From: [Clostridium] clostridioforme AGR2157
GTDB taxonomy: Bacteria; Bacillota; Clostridia; Lachnospirales; Lachnospiraceae
Length of the DNA stretch: 64,000 nucleotides
NCBI RefSeq assembly: GCF_000424325.1
Contig: NZ_AUJR01000008.1
Span: forward strand, 1-64,000
Direction of reading: 5' to 3'
Part shown: positions 42,766 through 51,906 of the stretch, piece by piece
Layout: each line of letters begins with the position of its first letter
How positions within the stretch are numbered: position 1 is the stretch's first letter
Made by a program: the position numbers and the translations under genes
The notes under the pieces: generated by a model
What the model was told of the DNA's origin: nothing
Seen by the model: the letters and a program-made list of their open reading frames with translations, nothing else
Databases searched by the model: none

Positions 42766-44979
42766 ATGAGTATAACATTTCATCAGAATAATCAGATCGT
42801 ACATATCCAAAATACGTCAATCAGTTATGTGATGGAAGTGACAGACGGGAAATATCTGGTTCACCGCTATTTCGGACCAAGCATCCGGAAATATCGGGGA
42901 ACCGGGATTCCGCAGTATTTTAAAAGAGGATACAATACCGAGCATGAATGCAGTGAGGAACATGTATCCTTTGACGATTTCCCATTTGAATATCCGGTGA
43001 GAGGACATGGCGATTATCGAATCCCGGCATTGTCGGTTATGCAGGAATCCGGGACAGAATTTACAGAGCCGGTGTTTAAAAGCTGGAAGGTTTTAGATGG
43101 AAAGCCTGAAATAAAGGGGCTTCCCAGCACATTTGCAGCAGACAGCAGGGGTGAGACGCTGGAGATAATGTGTGAGGATGAAGCAGCCGGAATCCGTATT
43201 TACCTGTATTACTCTGTTTTTGAAGACAGGGGAATCATTGCCCGTCATCAGAAAGTAGAAAATATCGGAATGCAGACGGTAAAACTTCAAAATGTGCAGA
43301 GTATGTCCTTAGAGCTTCCGGCAGAAAATTATGATTTCCTTTCCTTATATGGGACCCATGCGAAGGAAGGAAATAGAGAACGTTTTTCATTGCATCATGG
43401 CGTTCAGAGAATCGAAAGTGTCAGAGGCAGCAGCAGTCCGCAGCACCAGCCGTTTTTTGCACTGATCTCAGAGCAGACAACGGAACATTCAGGTGCAGTA
43501 TATGGATTTCATCTGGTATACAGCGGCAACTTCCTTGCACAGGCTGAAAAAGACCAGTTTGGAAATGTACGTGCCCAGATTGGGATGCACCCGGATACGT
43601 TCTGCTGGGAATTAAAACCGGGAGATATATTTGAGACACCGGAAGCAGTTTTGAATTTCAGCCCCGATGGATTAAATGGTATGAGCCGGAATTTTCACTG
43701 GCTGTATCAGAATCATCTTATGCCGTCCCGTTTTAAAGACAAGGTGCGTCCTGTCCTGTTAAACTCCTGGGAATCCATGTACTGTGATGTGAGTCTGGAA
43801 AAGATTGAAGAGCAGTCGGAGCTTGCAAGGCAGACTGGCGTGGAGTTATTTGTTCTGGATGATGGGTGGTTCCGGAAAGAAAATAATACCAGAACTTCTA
43901 TGGGAGACTGGAAATGCAATGAAAATAAGCTCCCAGGCGGCATCAGACGTGCGGCAGAAATCATTCATGGAAAAGGGATGCAGTTTGGGCTGTGGTTTGA
44001 GCCGGAAGCGGTCAGCGAAGACAGCGAGGTGCTGCAAAAACATCCGGAGTGGGCCTTACAGATTCCTGGGTACCAGATGGTAAAGGGACGCCATGAATAT
44101 CTGTTTGATTTATCCCGAAAAGAGGTAAGAGAGTACCTTATTTCCATGCTGGATTCCTATTTGAGGAATGGGGACATTGACTATATCAAATGGGATATGA
44201 ACCGGCCGCTGACAGATGTGAATTCTCTTGTACTTGATAAGGACAGAAAAGGTGAAATCAGTCATCGCTATGTGCTGGGGCTGTATGAAATACTGGATAC
44301 CATTACAAAAGCCTATCCCAAGATACTGATTGAAGGATGCTCCAGCGGAGGTGCAAGGTTTGATCCGGGAATGCTTTACTATGTTCCACAGAATTGGACC
44401 AGCGATAATACGGATGCCTTTGACAGAACACAGATTCAGTCAGGATACAGCCTGCTGTATCCACAGATTGCAATGGGAGCTCATGTAAGTATCACACCGA
44501 ATCACCAGACAGGAAGAACAACTTCTCTGAAAACAAGGTATCAGGTAGCGAGGCTCTATAATCTGGGGTATGAACTGGATTTGACAAAATGCTCTGAGGA
44601 AGAAAGAGAAGAGATTGCTTGTCAGATTGCAGAACATAAGCTGGAAAGAGAGTGGATTCAAAAAGGAACTATGTGCCGTCATGAAGTTCCAAACGAAAAT
44701 TATGTCATGTGGTCTGTTGTTAGTGAAGATAAAGAAGAATGTGCAGCGATTATTTTCCAGAAATTCCATAATCCGATTTTTTCTCACGGAAGATTTAAAA
44801 TGTGTTCCCTGAATCCGGATTTTGATTATATGGACCAGGATAGTCAAGTGATTTATGGCGGAGATGAATTGATGCAGATTGGTATTACAGTACCAATAAT
44901 AAAAGAAGATTTTTATGTGTTTTCATTTCGTTTTACAAAGGTGGATGAAAAGAATGGCAATAAAGCTGATTGTGAGTGA
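42766..44979 (+). CDS. Alpha-galactosidase, GH36
   Basis: A 737-residue cytoplasmic enzyme. Seen: FVLDDGWFRKENNTRTSMGDW, FGLWFEPEAVSEDS, KWDMNRP with the nucleophile Asp477, CSSGGARFDPGML, and SDNTDAFDR with the acid/base Asp547. These positions nearly equal the characterised Geobacillus AgaA/AgaB enzymes. It removes galactose from raffinose or melibiose-type sugars; the GH32 enzyme can then use the rest. It starts 2 bases after the PTS stop and overlaps the HAD fragment by 26 bases, a tight operon. Confidence 0.96.
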   Translation: MSITFHQNNQIVHIQNTSISYVMEVTDGKYLVHRYFGPSIRKYRGTGIPQYFKRGYNTEHECSEEHVSFDDFPFEYPVRGHGDYRIPALSVMQESGTEFTEPVFKSWKVLDGKPEIKGLPSTFAADSRGETLEIMCEDEAAGIRIYLYYSVFEDRGIIARHQKVENIGMQTVKLQNVQSMSLELPAENYDFLSLYGTHAKEGNRERFSLHHGVQRIESVRGSSSPQHQPFFALISEQTTEHSGAVYGFHLVYSGNFLAQAEKDQFGNVRAQIGMHPDTFCWELKPGDIFETPEAVLNFSPDGLNGMSRNFHWLYQNHLMPSRFKDKVRPVLLNSWESMYCDVSLEKIEEQSELARQTGVELFVLDDGWFRKENNTRTSMGDWKCNENKLPGGIRRAAEIIHGKGMQFGLWFEPEAVSEDSEVLQKHPEWALQIPGYQMVKGRHEYLFDLSRKEVREYLISMLDSYLRNGDIDYIKWDMNRPLTDVNSLVLDKDRKGEISHRYVLGLYEILDTITKAYPKILIEGCSSGGARFDPGMLYYVPQNWTSDNTDAFDRTQIQSGYSLLYPQIAMGAHVSITPNHQTGRTTSLKTRYQVARLYNLGYELDLTKCSEEEREEIACQIAEHKLEREWIQKGTMCRHEVPNENYVMWSVVSEDKEECAAIIFQKFHNPIFSHGRFKMCSLNPDFDYMDQDSQVIYGGDELMQIGITVPIIKEDFYVFSFRFTKVDEKNGNKADCE

Positions 44980-45364
44980 TCTGGATGGTACTTTGTTGAA
45001 TGAGAATCATAAGATTTCTGAAGTAACAGTAAAAGCGATAAGAGCTGCCGAGAATGATGGCATTCGATGGCTTACGGCAACAGGACGTGCCTGGAATACA
45101 GCATTTCCACTATTAGAAGAGGCCGGAGTTACGTGTGATTTTGTATTGCTGAATGGAGCGGAATTCCGAAGTTCAGGCGGCAGATTGATTCAGGCTGAAG
45201 CTATTTCGAACAGGGAAGCCGGGAAGACTATCAGGATTCTGCAGGAACAGGGGATTGGTTTTGAACTTAACACGGAATCCGGGGATTATTCTACAGATAC
45301 GGAATTATGCAGCACAGCATCCGTGGAGCCTGCATCCTCAATGGCTTTGATGGCAGCCAGGTAG
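44954..45364 (+). pseudogene. Truncated Cof-type HAD phosphatase
   Basis: The first 110 residues are a normal HAD-IIB start (LIVSDLDGTLLNENHKISE, TATGRAW, LLNGAE), ending at about GDYSTDTEL. After about 45300 the DNA changes to GC-rich sequence that on the other strand encodes a LivK-type protein, so the rest of the phosphatase (about 150 residues) is missing. AAAGGTGG lies about 10 bases before the ATG. It was probably the last gene of the sugar operon and was cut by the rearrangement that joined the cluster to host DNA. Confidence 0.75.
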
Positions 45365-45517
45365 GAATCGTAACCCAGAGCGGAGACAGCCGGGATGATG
45401 TCTTCCTGCTTTCCCTTTACCAGTATTCCTTGAAGCCCTCGATGAAGACCGCAGCCTCGTCGTTGGCCGGCTCCGCCTCGTCGAAGAAGGTGGAGAGCAC
45501 TACGCCCTCTGAGTCAG
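45303..45517 (-). pseudogene. Relic of a branched-chain amino-acid ABC binding protein (LivK/Peripla_BP_6)
   Basis: Minus-strand reading gives ADSEGVVLSTFFDEAEPAND...VFIEGFKEYW, then a frame change and stop, and in the next frame DIIPAVSALGYDSYLAAIKAIEDAGSTDAVLH. This is the central to C-terminal part of a type 1 periplasmic binding protein such as LivJ/LivK. Both ends are missing. It lies directly behind the AraC stop on the same strand. The left end coincides with the HAD truncation point. Confidence 0.7.
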
Positions 45518-46374
45518 CTCCTGCTTCGTTTGGGGAGCTGGTGGAAGTGATTTTTGTAGGCCCTGAGAAAGGTGGAATAATGGCTGAAGCCGGAACGGAA
45601 GCAGGCGTCCGTGGCGTTTACCCCCTCGCCAAGCAGGTCCCTGGCGTAAAGCAGGCGTTTTTCGGTGATGTAATTTCCTATGGTACATCCTGTTTCTTCC
45701 TTGAAAATACGCATCATGTGGTATGGGCTGATGCAGCTTAAGGCGGACAAAGTCCCGATGCTCAGGTCCTCGTCCAGATGTTCATTTATATAGGATATAA
45801 GGCCGGAGACCCGGTAGTTTAAGACGCCCGTGGGAAGGTACTGGGCGTTGTCATCCATGGAGGCCCTGTTCAGCTCCACCAGGAATTCCAGGCATAAAAG
45901 GCGGCTCATGAGGGACCCGGCAAATTCTTCCTGCTGCCAGTTCTGGGAGCGTTCCAGCCGCTTTAAAAGGGAGAGCATGCTTACCCGGACCTCATCCTTA
46001 AGCCTGAGAACATTAGAATGGCGGTAGGCTGCCGTGGCAAAACACCGGTCCAGGGAATCCTCGTTTTCCCTGTGGCGGTCCAGAAAATCCTGGGACAGGT
46101 AAAGTATCTGCCGTTCATAGGGCTGTCCCGGGTCCACCTCCGGCCGGTGAATCTGTCCCCGTCCCACCAGCACAATATCAAAGGGGTGAAGGGTATATGA
46201 ACGGCCTTCTATGACATAGTTCACCCTTCCCTCCAGCAGCACCATGATTTTCAGGAAATCGTGATAGTGGAATTCATAGCAGGGACTTACCTTATCTTTT
46301 AAATGGAACAGCCGGAAGTCCTCCTTCAGGAATCCCTGGCGCTCAAACGCAGGGGCGTCATCTGTGATGGGCAT
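45514..46374 (-). CDS. AraC-family transcriptional regulator
   Basis: A 286-residue protein: cupin-type sensor domain (YHDFLKIMVLLEGRVNYVIEGRSYTLHPFDIVLVGRGQIH) and a C-terminal double helix-turn-helix (DLSIGTLSALSCISPYHMMRIFKEETGCTIGNYITEKRL, then DACFRSGFSHYSTFLRAYKNHF). AAAGGAGGT precedes the ATG. Its GC content matches the host rather than the neighbouring AT-rich blocks. No obvious target is left nearby; the LivK relic behind it suggests it once controlled an ABC transporter. Confidence 0.88.
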   Translation of the reverse strand: MPITDDAPAFERQGFLKEDFRLFHLKDKVSPCYEFHYHDFLKIMVLLEGRVNYVIEGRSYTLHPFDIVLVGRGQIHRPEVDPGQPYERQILYLSQDFLDRHRENEDSLDRCFATAAYRHSNVLRLKDEVRVSMLSLLKRLERSQNWQQEEFAGSLMSRLLCLEFLVELNRASMDDNAQYLPTGVLNYRVSGLISYINEHLDEDLSIGTLSALSCISPYHMMRIFKEETGCTIGNYITEKRLLYARDLLGEGVNATDACFRSGFSHYSTFLRAYKNHFHQLPKRSRS

Positions 46375-46393
46375 GGAACAGTTACCTCCTTTA

Positions 46394-46900
46394 TTATATG
46401 TCTAATGTTACTTTATCTTTATCTCCTTTATATATAACAACATCAATTTCTCCATGTATTTTATCTCCATACAATTGAAATAATGATGTTATTACTCTCA
46501 GTGAATCATTATGTGATAATCCTGCTCTCGAAAGGTTTGTTCCCATCAATGGAATTACCAATCTATGCCCTTGCCCATGTTGATCATAAAAATTAACAAG
46601 TGATTTTATACACCATTCTAAATCATCAACAGAAGTGTGTGCAATATTATCTTTATCAAATTCAGAGATTGCAAGTAATAAAAAAGTACTATTATTCTTG
46701 CCCCTAATCATCGCCACTGTACCCAAATCATATACTTCTTTTTTTCCACGTTCTTTATCTTCATCGGATATAATCCTTTTAGGCACTAACTTTTGCATTT
46801 CCAAACATTTATGTATTTTACTATCAATATCTTCTATGGTAAATCCATTATTAACCATTGCTTTTATCCATCTTCCATGTAAGGAATTAGGCGACACCAA
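46394..46900 (-). pseudogene. Macro-like DUF6430 protein, N-terminally truncated
   Basis: The frame opens at a TTG and reads PNSLHGRWIKAMVNNGFTIEDIDSKI, then GTVAMIRGKNNSTFLLLAISEFD, and VIPLMGTNLSRAGLS. This fits the DUF6430/Thoeris-like macro domain, where SLHG is a conserved motif and where PLxGTxxSR binds the ligand. The usual 50-100 residues before SLHG are missing: the frame runs backwards into the AAA-15 relic without a start or binding site. It may be dead or make a truncated protein. Such domains occur in anti-phage systems. Confidence 0.6.
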
Positions 46901-47980
46901 TGGTTTTGAACAGGATGATATATCTCATCACCTTTAATACTAAGTAAGGAATTGATTAGTTCTGGATCAGGCAATGCTCCAAGAGCACCTTTCCTATATT
47001 TTTCCATAACATCTGTCGTATCTCTCACTCCCTGCTGTGCTGTAAAATCAGCAAGTGAATATACATATACGCCTTCTTCATCTTTGTGGATAAACCAAAT
47101 CTGCTCCTTCCGGAACATTCTCTTGCAATCCATAAGATTAATATCGTGAACTGTAAATATCATCTGCGCATTTGTATTCAATTCATTATTAAACATCGCA
47201 ACAATTGCCCTGGTAAGCTTAAAATGAATACTGCTATCTAATTCATCTACAATAGAATTCTGCCCTGTTCAAGTGCTTCTATGACATAACTGGCTACAAG
47301 TTATCCATATACAAGTCTGCATTTTTTATGAACTCAACAACCTTTTGCTGCAACTGATTCTTATTCTTCATGAGTTCAATCGTGTGCTTCATAGGAATAT
47401 CGTTCATCTTGATTATGTCAATTTTCTCTGCAAATCCAACAAGAATCTGCTTCATCTCGTTGATGTGTTCAAATTTACTTGTATCTATTACATAACACAG
47501 CAAATTATTTTTCGATACAACCGGAATCATTGCCAGCACATCCTCATCAACACATTCGTATATTTCTTTAATGGTATCCTTTTTCAACCAGCAAACTTCC
47601 TTTTCATTGTTATACTGATCTTTGAATATCTCCGAAAATGATTCATATATATACTCTTCTTTTTCTGCATCATACTTAAAGTCATAAGAAAACTTTCTTT
47701 CAGATGCCATAAATGTTACGCCTAACTCACATACATCACTCTCCGTAAATATATTAGGCATTAAACCATTTTTCTTATTCAAAAGCACTCTCTTTATTGC
47801 CCTAATGCACTTGATCAAACAGGTTTTTCCTGCATTGTTTGGACCGTATATTCCCACCGTTTTAAGCACATTAAAATTGTTCTCTTTATGAACATTGGAT
47901 CCAAATTTCTTATTTCGCATATCTGCTTTCATTGAAAATGTAATATCATCCTCAAATGCATAACAGTTTTTTGCTTTTAT
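46864..47980 (-). pseudogene. AAA-15 (OLD-like) family ATPase, broken
   Basis: The N-terminal part (47294-47980) reads NCYAFEDDITFSM, Walker A GIYGPNNAGKTCLIKCI and ends at a stop after ADLYMDNL. The C-terminal part resumes with YVIEALEQGRILL, shifts frame by one base near 47245, and continues VDELDSS (Walker B), AQMIFTVHD and KEQIWFIHKDEEGVYVYSLADF to a stop at 46864. The start codon, the middle section before Walker B and the last residues are missing. COG1106-type ATPases often belong to abortive infection systems. The neighbouring macro gene may have been its partner (inference). Confidence 0.75.
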
Positions 47981-48233
47981 TTATTCCGCCATATAAATCT
48001 CATGGTGTAAACGCTGTTCATTTATATCATTCTCATAGCCCTGCTCCTTCAGGTAATCTTCCATCAAAGCTAATGTTAAGGGTTCCGAATCAAATGAACC
48101 TAGATGCATAATCTGGACGAGGATTTCCCTTTCCGCGAACTGCAACATAATTCATAGGAGGAATTTTTATAATTTCCGGTTTATTCTTCGGCATATAAAA
48201 TTCCTTGTACTCTTTTTTAAAATCAAATGCCAT
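47981..48233 (-). pseudogene. GyrI-like domain protein with internal deletion
   Basis: AAAGGATG precedes an ATG at 48233 giving MAFDFKKEYKEFYMPKNKP and MNYVAVRGKGNP, the normal start of Clostridial GyrI-like small-molecule binding proteins. After GNP the sequence jumps; in another frame it continues HLGSFDSEPLTLALMEDY and ENDINEQRLHHEIYMAE, the normal end of the same family. About 100-130 residues have been lost. Confidence 0.7.
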
Positions 48234-48259
48234 CTTTTTTCATCCTTTCTTTAATCTAT

Positions 48260-48661
48260 TTACTCGCTCCTGTATATTACATTCAAATTCACCCCTTGCA
48301 TATATTTCCGAAGCAACCCACACTTGGAGCAATCTGTCCCACAACAGCTTATTATATTTACCGGTTGAGCCACCTCTAATATTTCCCGCTGTTTCTTTTT
48401 ACTAAATCCCCCAAGCACAAGTTGATACGATTTATCCAATAAGTCCTTCAATAAATCATCGGGCTGGGTTTTATTCATATAATATCCTGGAATGATATCC
48501 TCGTACTGTTGACGCAAGAAATCACCTTCGCCCGGTTCAAGTCTCAGTGTAATATAATATGGCTCATTGTTCTCATCCATACAGACTGCTGCAAACATTT
48601 TCCCACCTATTTGATAACGAATCCCATTCCACTCTTTCTGAATGTCCTTTGTCACGCCCAT
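48260..48661 (-). pseudogene. YjbR/MmcQ remnant fused to the start of a DUF3795 protein
   Basis: The frame starts KDIQKEWNGIRYQIGGKMFA and PYYITLRLEPGEGDFLRQQYED, typical of one MmcQ/YjbR branch, but lacks its usual N-terminal 10-15 residues. About 12 residues after GYYMNK, where the HWNS motif is expected, are missing too. After FSKKKQREIL it runs directly into NIISCCGTDCSKCG, the start of a DUF3795 zinc protein, then shifts frame and stops. It is best read as two genes fused by deletion. Confidence 0.6.
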
Positions 48662-48843
48662 TTATGTACATAATTTAAGTATAAAATAATTAGAGCATTA
48701 TTTGCAATATAAAATAGCAATATATCTATATTTTTCTCAAAAAATGCTTGATAAAATAATGGTAAAGTTTTCAGGCGGCGAACCTGTTATGCAGCCGGTA
48801 AGCAGAGCTGTTGAATCAGACCGCAGATATGGAGGATATCTAT

Positions 48844-49704
48844 ATGAGGATTGTAGTGGAAAAATATCATGGACTGGGAAATGATTATCTGGTATATGAC
48901 CCCAATAAAAACAAACTGAAGCTGACTCCTTCCAATGTACAGCTCATGTGCAACCGCAATTTTGGGGTGGGTGCTGACGGCATTCTGGAGGGACCCATTC
49001 TGGACGGTGAGCAGATTTCCATGGTGGTGTGGAATCCGGACGGCAGCGCTGCACAAAAGAGCGGGAACGGCGTCCGCATTTTTGCCAAATATTTAAAGGA
49101 CGCAGGGTACGTACAGAAGAAGGATTTTACCATTTTCTCCCAGGGCGGTGAGGCGTCCATCCATTATCTCAATGAGGAGGGCACCCGGTTAAAGGCATCC
49201 ATGGGAAAGGTATCCTTCTGGAGTGACGATGTGCCGGTGGAGGGACCGCGCAGGGAAATCATCAACGAGACCATGGTGTTTGGCCGGATTCCCTATCCTG
49301 TTACCTGCCTGTCCATCGGCAATCCCCACTGCGTTATCCTTATGGATGAGATTTCAAAGGATTTGGTATGCAGGATTGGAAGGTATTCTGAGAGCGCCAA
49401 ACAGTTTCCGGAGAAAATCAACACCCAAATCATGAAGGTGCTGGACCGGACCCATATCCAGACAGAAGTGTACGAAAGAGGAGCGGGATATACCCTGGCT
49501 TCCGGAAGCGGCTGCTGTGCGGCTGCTGCGGCTGCTTGCCGCCTGGGGCTTACGGACCCCAAGATGTTTGTGCAGATGCCGGGAGGCACCCTGGAGCTGG
49601 AGATTGACGGGGAAGGTGTGGTCCACATGACCGGCGATGTGGGGTATGTGGGGACCATCAAACTGGGAAGCCATTTCACAGAGCAGCTTCGCGCGTTAAA
49701 GTGA
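48844..49704 (+). CDS. DapF-family protein with both catalytic cysteines changed to serine
   Basis: A 286-residue protein with the two-lobe diaminopimelate epimerase pattern (YHGLGNDYLVYD, FGVGADGIL, NPDGS). The first catalytic motif reads KSGNGVR instead of CGNG, and the second reads LASGSGCCAA instead of ACG(S/T)GA. A true DapF with both cysteines is encoded at 51907-52737. This copy therefore probably does not make meso-diaminopimelate by the two-cysteine mechanism; it may be another isomerase or a binding protein. GGAGGA lies 7 bases before ATG 48844. It stands alone before glnA. Confidence 0.88.
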   Translation: MRIVVEKYHGLGNDYLVYDPNKNKLKLTPSNVQLMCNRNFGVGADGILEGPILDGEQISMVVWNPDGSAAQKSGNGVRIFAKYLKDAGYVQKKDFTIFSQGGEASIHYLNEEGTRLKASMGKVSFWSDDVPVEGPRREIINETMVFGRIPYPVTCLSIGNPHCVILMDEISKDLVCRIGRYSESAKQFPEKINTQIMKVLDRTHIQTEVYERGAGYTLASGSGCCAAAAAACRLGLTDPKMFVQMPGGTLELEIDGEGVVHMTGDVGYVGTIKLGSHFTEQLRALK

Positions 49705-49729
49705 TATCAGAAAAAAAAGAGGAAATTCA

Positions 49730-49880
49730 TTGACAAATGAAATATCTGCTGATATATTTTTTATAACATAAAGCAGGGGTAAGGGAAGGCTGACGAGGAC
49801 GTCTTAAGGGGGGCCCTGTCCCTGCCCGGTGGTTTTAAGGAGGCGGGAGCATGGTAAGAGGTTCCCGCCTCTGCGTGTTT
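49730..49880 (+). promoter_or_regulatory. glnA promoter and structured leader
   Basis: TTGACA (49730-49735), 17 bases, TATATT (49753-49758). The 150-base leader contains GCAGGG...CCCTGC pairing around 49772-49826 with an inner GACG-AGGA-CGTC hairpin, and a terminator-like hairpin AGGCGGGA/TCCCGCCT (49841-49848 with 49863-49870) with only a weak T tract. The ANTAR protein encoded behind glnA belongs to a family that acts on leader hairpins, so antitermination is plausible (inference). Confidence 0.5.
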
Positions 49881-49915
49881 GCCGGTATCACAGTTTGCAA
49901 GAGAGGGAGATTAAT

Positions 49916-51253
49916 ATGAGCAAATACAGTAAAGAAGACATCATGCGTATGGTGGAAGAGGAGGATGTGGAGTTTATCCGCCTACAGTTTACGGATATCT
50001 TCGGAATGCTTAAGAATGTGGCCATCACTGCCAGCCAGCTTGAAAAGGCATTGGATAACCGCTGCATGTTTGACGGATCTGCCATTGAAGGTTTTGTGAG
50101 GATTGACGAGTCGGATATGTACCTGTATCCGGATTTGGATACCTTCGAGGTGTTTCCGTGGAGGCCCCAGCAGGGCAAGGTGGCCAGGTTCATCTGCGAC
50201 GTGTATAACCCGGATGGAACCCCGTTTTCCGGCGACCCAAGGTATGTGCTCAAACGGGCTGTGAAGCGGGCGGAGGACATGGGATATGTGCTCAATGTGG
50301 GGCCGGAATGTGAATTCTTTCTCTTTCACACGGACGAGGAGGGAAGGCCCACCACCAGCACACATGAGATGGCGGGATATTTTGACGTGTCTCCCATTGA
50401 CCTGGCGGAAAATGTCCGCAGGGATATTGTGCTGAACCTGGAGGAGATGGGATTTCAGGTGGAGGCCAGCCATCATGAGATTGCGCCGGCCCAGCACGAG
50501 ATTGATTTCCAGTATACGGATGCGCTTCGGGCCGCGGACAATATTATGACCTTTAAGATGGCTGCCAAGACCATAGCAAAGCGCCACGGACTCCATGCCA
50601 CCTTCATGCCAAAGCCCAGAGAGGGGATGAACGGCTCCGGCATGCATATCAATATGTCCCTGTCAGACAAGGAGGGCAGGAACTTGTTTGCGGATGACCA
50701 GGATGCTTTGAGACTGAGCAGGGACGCCTATTATTTCATGGCCGGCATCCTTAAGCACATGAAGGCAATGACCATCCTTACCAACCCCCTTGTGAATTCC
50801 TATAAAAGGCTGATTCCGGGATTCGACGCACCGATTTATATTGCCTGGTCCCCTACCTCCAACCGCAGTTCCCTGATTCGCATACCATCCCCCAGAGGGG
50901 AGAGCACGCGGATTGAGCTGCGATGCCCGGATTCTGCCATGAATCCTTATCTGGCGCTGGCAGCCTGCCTGTGGGCAGGCCTGGACGGGATTGAGAAGAA
51001 AGTCGGACTTCCCGCGTGTGTGGAGGGAAATATGTTCACCATGGAGCCGGAGGAGCTGAGGGAAAGGAACGTGGAGCGGATTCCGGAAACCCTGGGTGAT
51101 GCCATCGAGGCGTACAACGGGGATGCCTTCATGAAGGAGGTGCTGGGAGAGCACATTTATACCAAGTATCTGGAGGCCAAGGAGCAGGAATGGAGAGATT
51201 TTCGGGCTCAGGTAACGGATTGGGAAGTAAGCCAGTATCTGTATAAATATTGA
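49916..51253 (+). CDS. glnA: Glutamine synthetase, type I
   Basis: A 445-residue enzyme making glutamine from glutamate, ammonia and ATP. Seen: QFTDIFGMLKNVAI, MFDGSAIEGF, PECEFFLF, the metal site EASHHEIAPAQHEIDF, HATFMPKPREGMNGSGMHINMSL, and NSYKRLIPGFDAPIYIAWS. The length and absence of an adenylylation tyrosine loop fit the GSI-alpha class of Firmicutes. GAGAGGGAGA precedes ATG 49916. It is followed by the ANTAR gene 45 bases later. Confidence 0.97.
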   Translation: MSKYSKEDIMRMVEEEDVEFIRLQFTDIFGMLKNVAITASQLEKALDNRCMFDGSAIEGFVRIDESDMYLYPDLDTFEVFPWRPQQGKVARFICDVYNPDGTPFSGDPRYVLKRAVKRAEDMGYVLNVGPECEFFLFHTDEEGRPTTSTHEMAGYFDVSPIDLAENVRRDIVLNLEEMGFQVEASHHEIAPAQHEIDFQYTDALRAADNIMTFKMAAKTIAKRHGLHATFMPKPREGMNGSGMHINMSLSDKEGRNLFADDQDALRLSRDAYYFMAGILKHMKAMTILTNPLVNSYKRLIPGFDAPIYIAWSPTSNRSSLIRIPSPRGESTRIELRCPDSAMNPYLALAACLWAGLDGIEKKVGLPACVEGNMFTMEPEELRERNVERIPETLGDAIEAYNGDAFMKEVLGEHIYTKYLEAKEQEWRDFRAQVTDWEVSQYLYKY

Positions 51254-51298
51254 TTGCGCCGGCAGTTGTGAATAAGGTTTTACCTGGAGGTGGGACTT

Positions 51299-51850
51299 GT
51301 GACTAACATCATCGTAGCGTTCTCCAAGCCGGAGGACGGGAAGAACATAAAGAGCATACTGGTCCGAAACGGTTTCCAGGTAGTCGCAGTCTGCACCTCA
51401 GGCGGTCAGGTTCTGTCGGCTGCGGACTGTCTGAACGGGGGAATCGTGGTGAGCGGTTACCGGTTTGAGGATATGATGTACGACGAGCTGCGCCAGTGCC
51501 TGCCGGGGGATTTTGACATGCTTCTGATTTCATCGCCTGCCAGGTGGGGCGGACAGTGCCCGGACAGGGTCATCTGTCTGCCCATGCCCCTTAAGGTCCA
51601 CGACCTCTTAAATACCCTGGAAATGATGGTGCAGGCCCAGGAGAGAATCCGCAGAAGGAGAAGAAGCAGGCCCAGGGAGCGCAGCAAGGAGGAGCAGGAT
51701 ATCATAACAGAGGCAAAGACACTGCTGATGGAACGGAACAATATGACGGAGTCTGAAGCCCACAGATATATACAGAAATGCAGCATGGACAGCGGCACCA
51801 ATCTGGTGGAGACAGCCCAGATGGTAATCAGCCTCATCCATGTGTGCTAG
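51299..51850 (+). CDS. ANTAR-domain RNA-binding antiterminator (NasT/AmiR-like)
   Basis: A 183-residue protein. The N-terminal 120 residues resemble a receiver fold but the phosphorylated aspartate position is not acidic (GIVVSGYRFEDM). The linker is Arg-rich (RIRRRRRSRPRERS). The C-terminal 60 residues fit ANTAR: EAKTLLMERNNMTESEAHRYIQKCSMD and MVISLI. A GTG at 51299 has GGAGG 8 bases upstream; another GTG at 51290 overlaps that site. Known ANTAR proteins bind paired hairpins and prevent termination; nearby glnA is the likely target, as nitrogen genes are classic ANTAR targets. Confidence 0.88.
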   Translation: MTNIIVAFSKPEDGKNIKSILVRNGFQVVAVCTSGGQVLSAADCLNGGIVVSGYRFEDMMYDELRQCLPGDFDMLLISSPARWGGQCPDRVICLPMPLKVHDLLNTLEMMVQAQERIRRRRRSRPRERSKEEQDIITEAKTLLMERNNMTESEAHRYIQKCSMDSGTNLVETAQMVISLIHVC

Positions 51851-51906
51851 GGATGGATAAGGGAAATATTTAATAGAAAGCCTTATACGGCAGGATGGAG
51901 ACGGAT

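Noticed and set aside
45307-45741. 144-codon plus-strand frame
   Set aside because: It is antisense to the LivK relic and the AraC helix-turn-helix region, which have clear protein motifs.
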